Origin: Coriobacteriaceae bacterium AM48-5 | Lineage (GTDB): Bacteria > Actinomycetota > Coriobacteriia > Coriobacteriales > Coriobacteriaceae | Length of the DNA stretch: 64,000 bases | NCBI GenBank assembly: GCA_027669525.1 | Contig: JAQEDJ010000001.1 | Location: 62,001-126,000 of the forward strand | Direction: 5' to 3' | In this document: in pieces, positions 19,178-30,449 of the stretch | How positions within the stretch are numbered: the stretch's first letter is position 1 | Layout: every line of letters begins with the position of its first letter | Notes under the pieces: model-generated | What the model saw: only the letters and a program-made list of their open reading frames with translations | Database searches by the model: none | What the model was told of the DNA's origin: nothing | Position numbers and translations under genes: made by a program

Positions 19178-19903
19178 CTAGAGCCAACTGTTCGTCTTCA
19201 CGTCGCGTATGGCGATATTTCGGTCGTCCGGCTCGGTGATGCCGTAGCCGAACGCCTGGAGCGTCTCGATGGACTCCTGGATCCTCTGTTGGAACATGGG
19301 ACCCGGATCGACCCTCGGCCCGAGGTGCCCGCGCCAAAGGCACGGCGTGGCGCGCAGCATGTTATGGATTTTGGAGATGGGCTCGATGTCGGCGTAGACG
19401 TTGAGCGTCGCCATGGCGTCCTTGTGGCCGAGGATCGATTGGAGCGCCTTGATATCGCCGCCTTGGCGGATCCACTGCGTTGCGAACGTGTGGCGAAGGC
19501 CGTGGAACGTGATCAGCTCGTCGTTGGTGCCCATGAGGCCGTTGGTCTCCGAGAACGTCTTGAACGCCCTGCGGATATAGCTTGTCGTCGCGAAGGTCGC
19601 GCCCGGCTCCGACAGGATGTAGCAGTCCCCGATCTCGACCGCCCCGGTAAGGCCGCGCAAGCGCAGCTTTCCGCAGTCGATCTCGTGGGTCTCCTTCAGG
19701 AAGGGGAGTAGGCCGACCGGGTCGATGGGGATACCCCTGGCGTCATGGGTCTTGGTGTCCTTGATGAACGAACCCATTCCCTTCGCGTACGCCACCGAGT
19801 GTCTGATCGAGATCAGGCCCGTCTCGAAATCCACATCGCACCACCGAAGGCCGCAGACCTCGCCGATTCGCATCCCCGTGTGTAGGGCGAGTACGACCGC
19901 CCT
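19178..19903 (-). pseudogene. Tyrosine recombinase (integrase), N-terminally truncated
   Basis: Only the C-terminal catalytic domain remains: the first Arg in LHTGMRIGEVCGLRW, HxxR in FHGLRHTFATQW, and the last box LGHKDAMATLNVYAD with the catalytic Tyr. Homology begins at RAVVLALHTG, directly after the TAG stop of the XRE gene and in the same frame. The N-terminal arm-binding and core-binding domains are gone. An internal ATG at 19873 could start a 231-residue fragment. It is best read as a decayed phage or ICE integrase that once moved this island. Confidence 0.8.
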
Positions 19904-20155
19904 CTAATCCTCGGCGGACCAATCGAGTCCGAACTCCTTTCGGGCATCCTCTTCGCTCATGACTTCGAGAAGGTCTCCGGGTTGGCAACGAAGGGCGAGG
20001 CATAGCTGCTCGAGTGTGTTGAAGCGAATGCCGCGAATATGCCCTTTTTTAATACGGGACAGGTTCACGGGCGTGGTTCCAATCCTTTCGGCAAGTTCGT
20101 TCGAGGAAATCTTTCGCTCGGCCATGATCTTGTCGAGGCGAACAATTACGGGCAT
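19904..20155 (-). CDS. XRE-family transcriptional regulator
   Basis: This 83-residue protein is a single Cro/CI-type helix-turn-helix: MPVIVRLDKIMAERKISSNELAERIGTTPVNLSRIKKGHIRGIRFNTLEQLCLALRCQPGDLL, where ISSNELAERIG and TPVNLSRIKKG are the two recognition helices. It follows the DUF2975 membrane gene by 9 bp, a pairing seen widely (as in YoaS/YozG of Bacillus). A likely operator is the palindrome at 20715-20733 in the divergent promoter. Its stop is fused in frame to the integrase remnant. Confidence 0.88.
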   Translation of the reverse strand: MPVIVRLDKIMAERKISSNELAERIGTTPVNLSRIKKGHIRGIRFNTLEQLCLALRCQPGDLLEVMSEEDARKEFGLDWSAED

Positions 20156-20164
20156 GGCGTTTCC

Positions 20165-20677
20165 TTACGCAATCTCGTCGGAGTCGAGGTACAGCTCTCG
20201 GGCGTACAAGAAGAGCTGGGAAAGCATGAACAGGACGATGCCGAGAACCAGAGAGGTCCAATCGAATGATGAAGCGATCTCTTGGGCGCCGACGGCCCCC
20301 TCGCCGCCAAACATCGAAACGGAGGTTTTGAGTGAGCCGGCGTAGAGGCTGGTGGCAGCTTGAACAACGAAGAGAATGCCGAGCACCTTCAAGCATGTCG
20401 CAGACCCTTTCTTGAAGGGGTCTCCGCTCTTGATCGTCCACACGAGAACGGCGCTGAGGATGGTCGTAGCGATACCGATGACGGCAGGGACCAATGTCGA
20501 GATCGCAAGGGCTGGATACGCGGGGGAGTCTGCAATTACAGGGTTGTCGAGCACTTCGATTGCTGGCTTTAAGGAGAACGCCACTTGTGCGATGGCGGTG
20601 GCGCAAAGGGTCGCAGAGGCTATCGCACATGCGATGCGGAAGGAATGAAGCCGGGGAGTGCGATTGTCGGAACTCAT
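20165..20677 (-). CDS. DUF2975-type membrane protein
   Basis: This 170-residue protein has four predicted membrane segments (roughly 13-35, 55-80, 97-115 and 138-158). The loop after segment 2 carries SGDPFKKGSATCLKVLG, the GxPF-containing signature of DUF2975 proteins. Such proteins usually precede a small XRE regulator, as here, and may act as its membrane-bound sensor or partner. The SD GGAGG lies 6 bp before ATG 20677. It diverges from the secreted-peptide gene. Confidence 0.75.
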   Translation of the reverse strand: MSSDNRTPRLHSFRIACAIASATLCATAIAQVAFSLKPAIEVLDNPVIADSPAYPALAISTLVPAVIGIATTILSAVLVWTIKSGDPFKKGSATCLKVLGILFVVQAATSLYAGSLKTSVSMFGGEGAVGAQEIASSFDWTSLVLGIVLFMLSQLFLYARELYLDSDEIA

Positions 20678-20714
20678 AATAACCTCCGAAGAATTTAAAA
20701 AACTCAGGTTACTT

Positions 20715-20733
20715 TTTAACAGTTTATGTTAAA
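20715..20733. promoter_or_regulatory. Palindromic operator candidate in the divergent promoter
   Basis: TTTAACA (20715-20721) and TGTTAAA (20727-20733) are perfect arms around GTTTA. TTGACT (20734-20739) abuts the palindrome as a possible -35 for the peptide gene. The site lies between the XRE/DUF2975 unit and the peptide-ABC unit, the natural place for XRE control. Confidence 0.55.
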
Positions 20734-20797
20734 TTGACTTTGCCGGCAAGTAATCACAGCATACTGCAACCGAAACCCCTCTAGATTGGAGAGGATT

Positions 20798-21163
20798 ATG
20801 TTCAGTACTGTTAAGTCGTGTAAGCTCTTGGTTTTCCTCGGCCTCGCTCTTTGTCTGTTGCTGCCGGGAGCCCCCGCTTTTGCGGATACCCCGATGCCTC
20901 CTTCCCAGGAGAGCAGCCAGTGTGCCCTCGTTGAGCCCCTCGGGTATACGGACGACGTCGTCGATACCTACTGGAGCTACAGCTGTCCTCGCGGCGTAAG
21001 CGGGCACAGCATCTCGATGTTCAACATCTCTTACAAGACGATCTCCTACCGAAATGGCTATCGCCGATCCGCGCATCATAGGGAATCCCGCCTCGCTGCA
21101 ATGTGCTCCTGTGGTGTTCTTGGCACAACTGATAAATGGCAATTTGTCTATAGCACCTACTAG
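20798..21163 (+). CDS. Secreted bacteriocin-like peptide 1 (lactococcin 972-like?)
   Basis: The product is 121 residues. A clear Sec signal peptide (MFSTVKSCKLLVFLGLALCL, then the AFA cleavage motif) is followed by a mature part of about 91 residues. The mature part has four cysteines, many Tyr and Ser, and the aromatic end KWQFVYSTY. The segment SYKTISYRNGY resembles TYRQLRYNKGY in the second peptide (26165). Size, signal, aromatic C-terminus and the following permease and ATPase genes fit a lactococcin 972-type bacteriocin module. No bacteriocin identity can be proven by eye. SD GGAGAGG precedes ATG 20798. Confidence 0.6.
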   Translation: MFSTVKSCKLLVFLGLALCLLLPGAPAFADTPMPPSQESSQCALVEPLGYTDDVVDTYWSYSCPRGVSGHSISMFNISYKTISYRNGYRRSAHHRESRLAAMCSCGVLGTTDKWQFVYSTY

Positions 21164-21173
21164 ATGCGAGGAA

Positions 21174-21196
21174 GGGCCGAGCATTTTGTTCGGCCC
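21174..21196 (+). other. Hairpin between peptide 1 and the permease
   Basis: GGGCCGA and TCGGCCC form a 7-bp stem with a 9-nt loop, 10 bp past the peptide stop, followed by CTCTGTT. It may act as a partial terminator that makes more peptide than transporter transcript. Confidence 0.5.
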
Positions 21197-21229
21197 CTCT
21201 GTTCCGACTGGATGAGGTTAAGGTTGGCG

Positions 21230-23412
21230 ATGAATATGCTCAAAATCTCGAAGGCGATCTTTAGGTCGCTTCTCTCCTCCAGGTCGCTCTGTGTTGTCGT
21301 TGTTGCGTTGATGGTTCTTTGTGCTCTGCCCGTCTTCAGGAGCGCGGGTGGCATCGACGGACGGGTCGAATACCTCGAGTCGGGAATAACCCGTGTTGAG
21401 CAGGAATTGTCAGCATCCTATGCGGATGCGCTTGTGAATGCGGGGGAGGACGGTGTCTATACCTCTTCATCAAGCATGCCCGCGCTTCTGTACCCTCTTG
21501 CCGCGGGACGTCTTATCTTGGCACCGCTCTCTCCCCTACTTCCGTTTCTGCAGATATCGGATGGAGAGTACACCTATTATGACGGATCGAAGGAGTACTT
21601 GCTATGGGTCGCAACGGCCGTTGCCGTCTCGTTCCTTGCCGCGCGTCTTAACAAACGTGAAAAGCTCATCATCCAGGCACCGATGGGCGAGCTGGGTAGA
21701 CTTGTTGCATCGAGCGTATGGGCGAGTGTTTTTGCAATGCTTGCCGTCCTCGCCATCAATCTTCCAGGGATAATCGCCGCGCTTGTGAAGAATGGCCCGG
21801 GCTCGCCGTTCTATCCGATAGGCTACATTCAATATGCGACTCCGGTTATCAAACCGGCTTGGCTGGTGTTCGCGCAGACGGCCATCTTGCAATTCTTGGT
21901 GGCAGCGTTCATCTCGCTTGTCGTTCACCTTGCCGTGAAGATTGCCAATAACCCTACGCTTGGAATCGTGTTCGTATGTGCCCTGATGGGGGTGACGATG
22001 GTTCCCGGGTATTACGGAAGATCCATCGCTTTACGTGAGTTCGCCCTGTTGAATCCCCTTACGTATGCGAACACTGAGTTGACCGTCGGCGCCTATAGCC
22101 CGTACCCGACAACGCAGATAGTGAATCTGCCTGGACTTTGCTTCGAGCGTGGCGCGATTGCCCTCGTATGCGCAATCGGGATCGAGGTGCTGGCAATTAG
22201 CCTGCTTTGCGTTGCTGGAAAGAGCGGCTGCGCGTGCCCGATATCCCCGATTTGTCTTGAGAGAGGTTCCTTCACTGCATCGAGAACGGCAACTCGTTCG
22301 AGCGCTTGTGCCTCCGCCGTTGCATACGTAAGAACGATGGGGAAACTGCTCCTGCGTTCTCCTACCCTCGCCGTATGCGCGATTGCAATGTCGACGACGA
22401 TGCTGGCCCCGGCTCTGGTCGAGATGTTTCCTGACGCTGATAACGTTTCCGCTGTTCGGTATAGGGATGGGGAGCTCCGTTCAATAGATCGGTATCTAGA
22501 GCAGAACGCTGCGAATATGGACGTCGAGGGCAAAGCGGCCCTGGAAGACATGCGGGATGCTCTTTCGGGTTTCGTGTACGCGCCTATGCCTGCGGAGGGG
22601 CTTCGAAGCCTTGCGACGTACGAGCGCGCTCGAGGTGAGCTGGGCGCGGCAGATGCGACTCTCCTGCAATCGATCGGAATCGAGCCGGAGACTCCTTCTC
22701 GTGCGGAGGCGCGCGCCTTCTGCTTGAGTCGATCGCGAGCTTGCCGGACCCCAAGGTTTACGAGTTAAGTACGAAGATGCCCCCATTAATCCTCCTTTCG
22801 TATCTCCAGGCAGCGCTTCCCTCCTTATTTTTGCTGTTGCCCGTGGTTGTCACATCGCTCGCGTGCACCCACCTGCAGTGTCGTTCCCTTCTGGTTCTCC
22901 AGATCCCCGCAACAGCGCATGTGCGTTTTCTGACGGCTGTTGCGCTGGCTCTCCTGCTTGGCTTGGTGCTGCTTTTGGTGTCGATGGTTCCCGCTGTCGT
23001 TGTGTCCGTGATTAAGAACGGTGCGGGTGGATCGGAGTATCCCGTCGCTCTCATTCGGGCGGGAGCTTCGACAACGTCCATGGTGGGGGAGGCGGTGTTG
23101 TGCAGTATTCCGTTGCTGGTCATGGCATACGGCGTGATTTCCGTCGTCGCTGCGTTGACAGCAGCGATTAGTCGCAACCCCGTTGTCACCGGAATGGTTT
23201 GCGCGGTTCTCTTGGTGTTGGGTTCGTTGAGCGCTCATGTTGAAAGCGTGGGCATGGGCGTCGCGCTGCTGGCTCCATTCGCCTCGTTTGATCCCGCTTC
23301 CCAGGTGGGGACGATTGGGTTCCTTGGGCGAGGGACGAACGCGATGCCTTTTGGAGAGGTCGTCGGCGCATCGGGCGCTCTGCTGGTGGTCTTGGGCGCG
23401 TATCTCCGTTGA
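21230..23412 (+). CDS. Double-length ABC permease of the peptide island (one base missing)
   Basis: Repaired length is about 727 residues; the frames join near 22720. The protein is two permease halves in tandem. Each half has a first membrane helix, an extracytoplasmic segment, then four to six helices. Half 1 carries VKNGPGSPFYPI and half 2 carries IKNGAGGSEYPV at the matching place, and the fusion protein at 24350 carries LNGFGQIGYPI. The shape recalls the immunity/export membrane proteins beside lactococcin 972-type bacteriocins. ATG 21230 is chosen; ATGs at 21212 and 21236 are alternatives. The ATPase follows. Confidence 0.7.
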
Positions 23413-23455
23413 TGGTGCGCCTGAGTGTTCCAAAGATCGAAAGGGGATGATCTCG

Positions 23456-24196
23456 ATGATTGACCTTCAAACGCTGACGATCTCTTATGGAAAGAAGGTG
23501 CTCGTAGATTCGGCGAACGCTGAGTTTGCCCCGGGTACGGTCTACGGTCTCGTCGCTCCGAACGGGCATGGAAAGACGACGTTGCTGCGTGCGATGGCAG
23601 GTTTGCCGGGTCCTCGCGTGGACGGGAGCATCGTTCTGGACGAGGTGCAGGGTACGGGTGCGAGAGAGGTCCGTTCTATGATCTTCTATGCACCTGGTGA
23701 GGGGACGCTGCTGTATCCCGGATTGCGTGCGGAAGATCACCTCAAGATGGTTTGCGATATGTGGCCGCATGCTCGCGATATCGAAGAGATAGTGGAACAA
23801 ACGCAGATAGGCGAGTTCGCGAAGATGAGGATCCGCACTCTGAGCCAGGGCATGAAGCAGCAGCTTACCCTGGCGATTGCGTATGCGACGGGCGCGCGGT
23901 ACCTTCTATTAGATGAGCCCATGAACGCGCTCGACCCCAGCAGGGTGGACTTGCATTCCGAGATTCTCAGGAAGCTGGCCGATTCTGGTACGTGCATCAT
24001 CATGTCATCCCACATCTTGGATTCGGTCGATAGGCTGTGCGATGAGATTCTGTTTTTGAAGGATGGGAGGCTCATTAGAAGCATTCCGCAAGATGATGCT
24101 GCGCCGAAGTCTCCTGGATCCCATTTCGCAAAGCCTGCCGGACGCGCCGAGGGTGCGCTAAGCACGTATCGGCGACTCTACGAAAAGGGCGGGTAG
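23456..24196 (+). CDS. ABC transporter ATPase of the peptide island
   Basis: This is a 246-residue nucleotide-binding protein. It shows Walker A APNGHGKTT, signature LSQGMKQQ, Walker B YLLLDEP, the D-loop NALDPS and the switch His in MSSHIL. It pairs with the double permease 44 bp upstream. The segment LLYPGLRAEDHLKMVCDMW matches DLYPTLSALEHLAFVREAW in the fused ATPase downstream, so the two ATPases are close paralogues. AAGGGG is 9 bp before ATG 23456; another in-frame ATG lies at 23447. Confidence 0.9.
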   Translation: MIDLQTLTISYGKKVLVDSANAEFAPGTVYGLVAPNGHGKTTLLRAMAGLPGPRVDGSIVLDEVQGTGAREVRSMIFYAPGEGTLLYPGLRAEDHLKMVCDMWPHARDIEEIVEQTQIGEFAKMRIRTLSQGMKQQLTLAIAYATGARYLLLDEPMNALDPSRVDLHSEILRKLADSGTCIIMSSHILDSVDRLCDEILFLKDGRLIRSIPQDDAAPKSPGSHFAKPAGRAEGALSTYRRLYEKGG

Positions 24197-24349
24197 AAAT
24201 GCAAGTTAAAAATCTATGTGGCCAATGTGATACCGTTGAACCCGCATATCGATACCGCTCAGCCATTCGCCTCGCCCCCGTCGCACGTATCTTCATCCGG
24301 TCTGTTACTTTTAATCTAACAATTCTTTGAGGAACGTAGGTGCTTCTAA

Positions 24350-26163
24350 ATGTACTGTCGACTTCTTCTCAAACTAATCCTAAGAGACAAGGCCGTATGG
24401 ATTTGTACGCTCGTTCTCGCTGCAGCCTTTTCCGTCCCCATTGCGTTCAATTCACCCATCTACGGGCCCTTCTTTATGAAACAGGGCATGCAGAGCTTTG
24501 TCGACGCATTCAATACGCGCGCGCCCCAGGCCAGCGGCACAGACCTATCTCCAGAGCAGCAAAATGACGCGGAGCTTGCAAGATACGCGAACGCCGCCCT
24601 TGCCGCTCAAACCGACGCCGCCTTTCTCGATTCTGCCGAGAGCTACTACGCGCTCATGGGCGAAGGCTTCCAATCCGGGTCCATCGTGGGAGACCAAGAG
24701 ACCAATGACGCAGCGCTCGCATATTGCCGTGCCCTGAGCAGCTCCGGCATCACGGATATCCCGGCCTCCGCAAACGACCTGCCATTCCTTTCCTTCCTGC
24801 CTTACGCCGTTGCCACGGCGCCGTCTTTCCTTCCCTTCATCCCCTTCCTTCTCTCGTCGATACTCGTGCTCGGCGCCACAAGGCCCGGGACCCTGGCGGC
24901 AAAGCGCCCGTGCCCAAATTCCGGCGCCTTATCCAGATCGTGTTTTCGATAATCGTCGCGGGGACCGCGATGCTCCTCGCCGGCCTCGCACCCGGGGGCA
25001 TTTACGCCTTGGCCCTAAACGGCTTCGGGCAAATTGGGTACCCAATCGCCTTCTTCCATGACGGCGCGCTTACCACCACGACTGCGGGAAACGTCTTCAC
25101 AGCCCTGCTTCTCGCGCTGCTTGCGGGCGGAACCTTGATATCCGTTTGTTCCGTCGTCCTATCGACCGCAACGAGGCGCGTCCTCGCGGGCCCCCTTACC
25201 TCCGCGCTGCTTGTCGCGGCCCCGGTATTCCCGCTACTGTCCGATTCGGCACTGGAGCATAACGCCGCGCTCAATCTCCTGCCGCTGGCCGTATTCTCGC
25301 CTATCGAGGCAACGGGTTACGTAGGATGCTTCCCAACAGAATTCATTGGCTCCGGTTCAGGCAGCGCATCGATGCTTGCCGTGGCCCTGGCATACGTCGC
25401 GGTCTTTTTTGCGGTCGGCGCCGTTGCGACACGTTCGCCCAAACAGCCTGGACCCGCGAAAAAGCGCCATGGGCTCGAGCTTCTGGACGCGAGCGTTGGA
25501 TACGGAAGCACGACGATACTTTCAATCGGATCGCTTTTCCTGAGCCCGGGAACGGCGGCGGGCCTCGTTGCTCCCAACGGCTCGGGGAAAACCACCCTTC
25601 TTGAAGCGCTGTCGGGCCAATTTCCCACCCGCATCCGCTCGGGAAGCCTGGCGGCAGACGGAATCTGCCAACGTCGATCAGCCGAATTTGCAGAACTCGT
25701 CTACCTGAGCTCTTCAGGCGGCACGGATCTCTATCCCACGCTATCAGCCCTCGAGCACCTTGCTTTCGTTAGGGAGGCGTGGAAATCGGCCGCCGACATC
25801 GACTCGCTCTGCGACTCCCTCGGAATCTCCCCATATCTCGACAAGCCGACCCGTAAACTCTCGACAGGAATGAAGCAGCAGGTAAAGCTTGCCATGGCGA
25901 TATCGACCGATTGCCCGTACCTTATCCTCGATGAACCGCTGAACGGCCTCGATCCGGGAAAGCGGAAAACCTCCTGCGACGCGATGCGCAGCGAGGTGGC
26001 GCGGGGACGAAGCGTGCTCATTTCAAGCCATCTGCTCGACGACCTGGCAGACCTCACCAACTCGTTCTACTTCATCGAGGCCGGCACGCTCGTGGAAAAG
26101 ATCAAGTCGTCCTCGCAGACGCTCAAGCAGGAATACCTCGATACATACGAGGGAGGTGAATGA
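24350..26163 (+). CDS. ABC permease-ATPase fusion protein (one base missing)
   Basis: Repaired length is about 604 residues; the frames join near 24904. The N-terminal 370 residues are one permease half: first helix, an extracytoplasmic region of about 115 residues, then about six helices with LNGFGQIGYPI. The C-terminal 230 residues are a complete ATPase with APNGSGKTT, LSTGMKQQ, YLILDEP and ISSHLL. It would work as a homodimeric half-transporter, unlike its split paralogues upstream. The stop TGA is next to the start of peptide 2, so the two are translationally linked. Codon choice is richer in C-ending codons than in the upstream module. Confidence 0.8.
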
Positions 26164-26164
26164 C

Positions 26165-26509
26165 ATGAAACTATTTGAACAGCTGAAGTCCAATGCGTCG
26201 CGCATGGCTGTCTACGCCATCCTCGTGGCAACGGCTTTATGCGGAATCGCGGCACCCGTCTATGCGCTCAACGGAGAGAAAGGCGATGTCGAACCCGCGT
26301 ACATGGCTTCGACGGTTAAAGACCGGTACAAAGCCTTCTCTGGAGACACGTTTTACGTAGCAGAGTACGACACGACCTACCGTCAGCTTCGCTACAACAA
26401 GGGCTACGACTATCTAGGCGCAGAGGCAATCAGCTATACGTCGGGTTGGTACCGCTCCAACTATGGACACATAACCCAGTTCAAGTGTAACTACCGTGTG
26501 TACAACTAA
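26165..26509 (+). CDS. Secreted bacteriocin-like peptide 2
   Basis: The product is 114 residues. A signal peptide (hydrophobic core AVYAILVATALCGIAA, cleavage at VYA) precedes a mature chain of about 80 residues rich in Tyr, with the aromatic end FKCNYRVYN. The stretch TYRQLRYNKGY parallels SYKTISYRNGY of peptide 1, and the spacing from there to the C-terminus is alike. It has one cysteine only. It starts 2 bp after the fusion-transporter stop with GGGAGG upstream, and a strong terminator follows, so transporter and peptide form one unit. Confidence 0.6.
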   Translation: MKLFEQLKSNASRMAVYAILVATALCGIAAPVYALNGEKGDVEPAYMASTVKDRYKAFSGDTFYVAEYDTTYRQLRYNKGYDYLGAEAISYTSGWYRSNYGHITQFKCNYRVYN

Positions 26510-26523
26510 AGCAACCGGCCGGG

Positions 26524-26559
26524 ACGAGGGGTGACGCAAAAGCGTCGCCCCTCGTTTTT
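26524..26559 (+). terminator. Terminator of the peptide-transporter unit
   Basis: ACGAGGGGTGACGC and GCGTCGCCCCTCGT form a 14-bp stem (one G-T pair) with an AAAA loop, followed by TTTTT. Confidence 0.93.
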
Positions 26560-26588
26560 AACCATGTCAACTGAACCTAGTTCAGTTT

Positions 26589-26654
26589 GGTTGATTTCCG
26601 ATCTCAGCCGAACACATTGAGCGGAAAGGCCGTTCCCGCAGTCAGTCGAACGTC
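26589..26654. repeat. Right direct repeat of the island
   Basis: Starts GGTTGATTTCCGATCTCAGC and ends near GCAGTCAGTCGAACG, matching the copy at 18963. The repeats enclose the integrase remnant and all peptide/ABC genes. Whether it is an att site or a dispersed repeat is open. Confidence 0.7.
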
Positions 26655-26763
26655 CCCGGGGCCCTTCTCAGGCCCCGGGGACGGCATTTTCCCAGTTGAA
26701 GGAACGGTGGAGATGTGTTTCGATGGGTCAGATTCGTGTCGTTCCGAAAAGACCGTGAACCTT

Positions 26764-26792
26764 TTGTGGGACGCGCGGCGCCGTGGTACCAT
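26764..26792 (+). promoter_or_regulatory. Candidate promoter of rpmE
   Basis: TTGTGG (26764-26769), a 17-bp spacer and TACCAT (26787-26792). Transcription would begin just before the L31 leader hairpins. Confidence 0.45.
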
Positions 26793-26805
26793 AGCCGAGT
26801 TTGTT

Positions 26806-26854
26806 GTCTTGGTCGGAAACCAAGACGCCTTATGCGCTGATCGGTAACCAGCGC
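26806..26854 (+). promoter_or_regulatory. L31 ribosomal-protein leader, coriobacterial type
   Basis: Two hairpins in tandem: GTCTTGGT-CGGAA-ACCAAGAC (26806-26826) and GCGCTG-ATCGGTAAC-CAGCGC (26834-26854), with similar loops (TCGGAAACC and TCGGTAACC). They lie directly in front of the rpmE SD. Structured leaders of rpmE with feedback by L31 are known, and an L31-Coriobacteria RNA motif has been described. Assignment to that motif is by position and shape only. Confidence 0.65.
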
Positions 26855-26876
26855 CTGACTAATAAGGAGTCCTACC

Positions 26877-27302
26877 ATGAAGCAGGGTATCCATCCCCAG
26901 TATGTCGAGTGCACGGTGACGTGCTCCTGCGGCAACACCTTCAAGACGCACGCTACCGTGTCCGAGATGAAGGTCGAGCTTTGCAACGAGTGCCACCCGT
27001 TCTACACCGGCCAGCAGAAGTTCGTCGACACCGGTGGACGCGTCCAGCGCTTCGCCGACAAGTTCGGTGGCGCCGCTGCCGCCCAGCTCAAGAAGGCCGA
27101 GGAGGCCAAGGCTGCCAAGGCCGCCAAGGCTGCTGAGGCCGAGGCCGCTCGCAAGGCCGCCGCTGAGGCTAAGGCTGCCGAGAAGGCTAAGCGTGCTGCT
27201 AAGTTTGCCGAGGAGGCTGCCAAGCAGGCCGCCGAGGCTCCCGCAGAGGCTCCCGTCGAGGAGGCCGCTGCCGAGGCCGAGACCACCGAGGCTGCTGAGT
27301 AA
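26877..27302 (+). CDS. rpmE: Ribosomal protein L31 with long Ala-rich tail
   Basis: The first 68 residues are L31 of the zinc-binding type: [20 protein letters not shown] and [26 protein letters not shown], with Cys pairs CxC and CxxC. A tail of about 73 residues, mostly Ala, Glu and Lys and predicted helical, doubles the usual length of about 70. The tail resembles the extension of L17 in this window. SD AAGGAG lies 7 bp before ATG 26877. A structured leader precedes it and a terminator follows. Confidence 0.95.
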   Translation: MKQGIHPQYVECTVTCSCGNTFKTHATVSEMKVELCNECHPFYTGQQKFVDTGGRVQRFADKFGGAAAAQLKKAEEAKAAKAAKAAEAEAARKAAAEAKAAEKAKRAAKFAEEAAKQAAEAPAEAPVEEAAAEAETTEAAE

Positions 27303-27340
27303 ATAGCTCGCCGCGGAATCACTCGCATTCATGGCATGAG

Positions 27341-27379
27341 GGCCGTGCATCCATTTGGGTGCGCGGCCCTTTTCTTTTA
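27341..27379 (+). terminator. Terminator after rpmE
   Basis: GGGCCGTGCA and TGCGCGGCCC form a 10-bp stem with one mismatch and a 10-nt loop, followed by TTTTCTTTT. Confidence 0.85.
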
Positions 27380-27391
27380 TTGTCGCAAACC

Positions 27392-27512
27392 AACCTGTCC
27401 CCATTGCACCAGATTGGCGCGAAGAGGACAGGTTTGCTTGCACCAAATGACAGAGAGGCGGCGTTTGCCAGATAAAACCTGCCAAAATAAACCTGTCCCT
27501 TTTTGGCAGGTT
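27392..27512. repeat. CCTGTCC hairpin repeats upstream of secA
   Basis: The 339-bp gap before secA holds two hairpins. AACCTGTCC pairs with GGACAGGTT (27392-27433). AACCTGCCAAAA pairs with TTTTTGGCAGGTT (27478-27512). The second is nearly identical (about 36 of 38 bases) to 39657-39696. A relative with ACCTGTCCCC arms lies at 62362-62408. No gene was found in the gap. Confidence 0.75.
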
Positions 27513-27641
27513 GGTCGTAGTTATTACGTGGCGGTCGAGGTCGACCGTATAGGCCGTGCCTTGTTTGGCTAAAGTACAATCATCTGTGTTTAACTCGCCC
27601 GCAGCTGCACGGCGTGGGCGATGGCCAAAAAGGAAAACCAC

Positions 27642-30448
<2,807 letters not shown>

Positions 30449-30449
<1 letters not shown>

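Larger units (their letters stand above)
26510..26876. other. Right island border and rpmE upstream region
   Basis: About 370 bp without a protein gene. In order it holds the peptide-unit terminator, the right direct repeat (26589-26654), a perfect 12-bp GC hairpin (GTCCCCGGGGCC with GGCCCCGGGGAC, 26652-26682) followed by GGCATTTT, a promoter, and the L31 leader hairpins. Confidence 0.7.

Noticed and set aside
24199..24330. 43-codon open frame between the two transporter modules
   Set aside because: No SD, no signal peptide or membrane helix, and no similarity to the island peptides.
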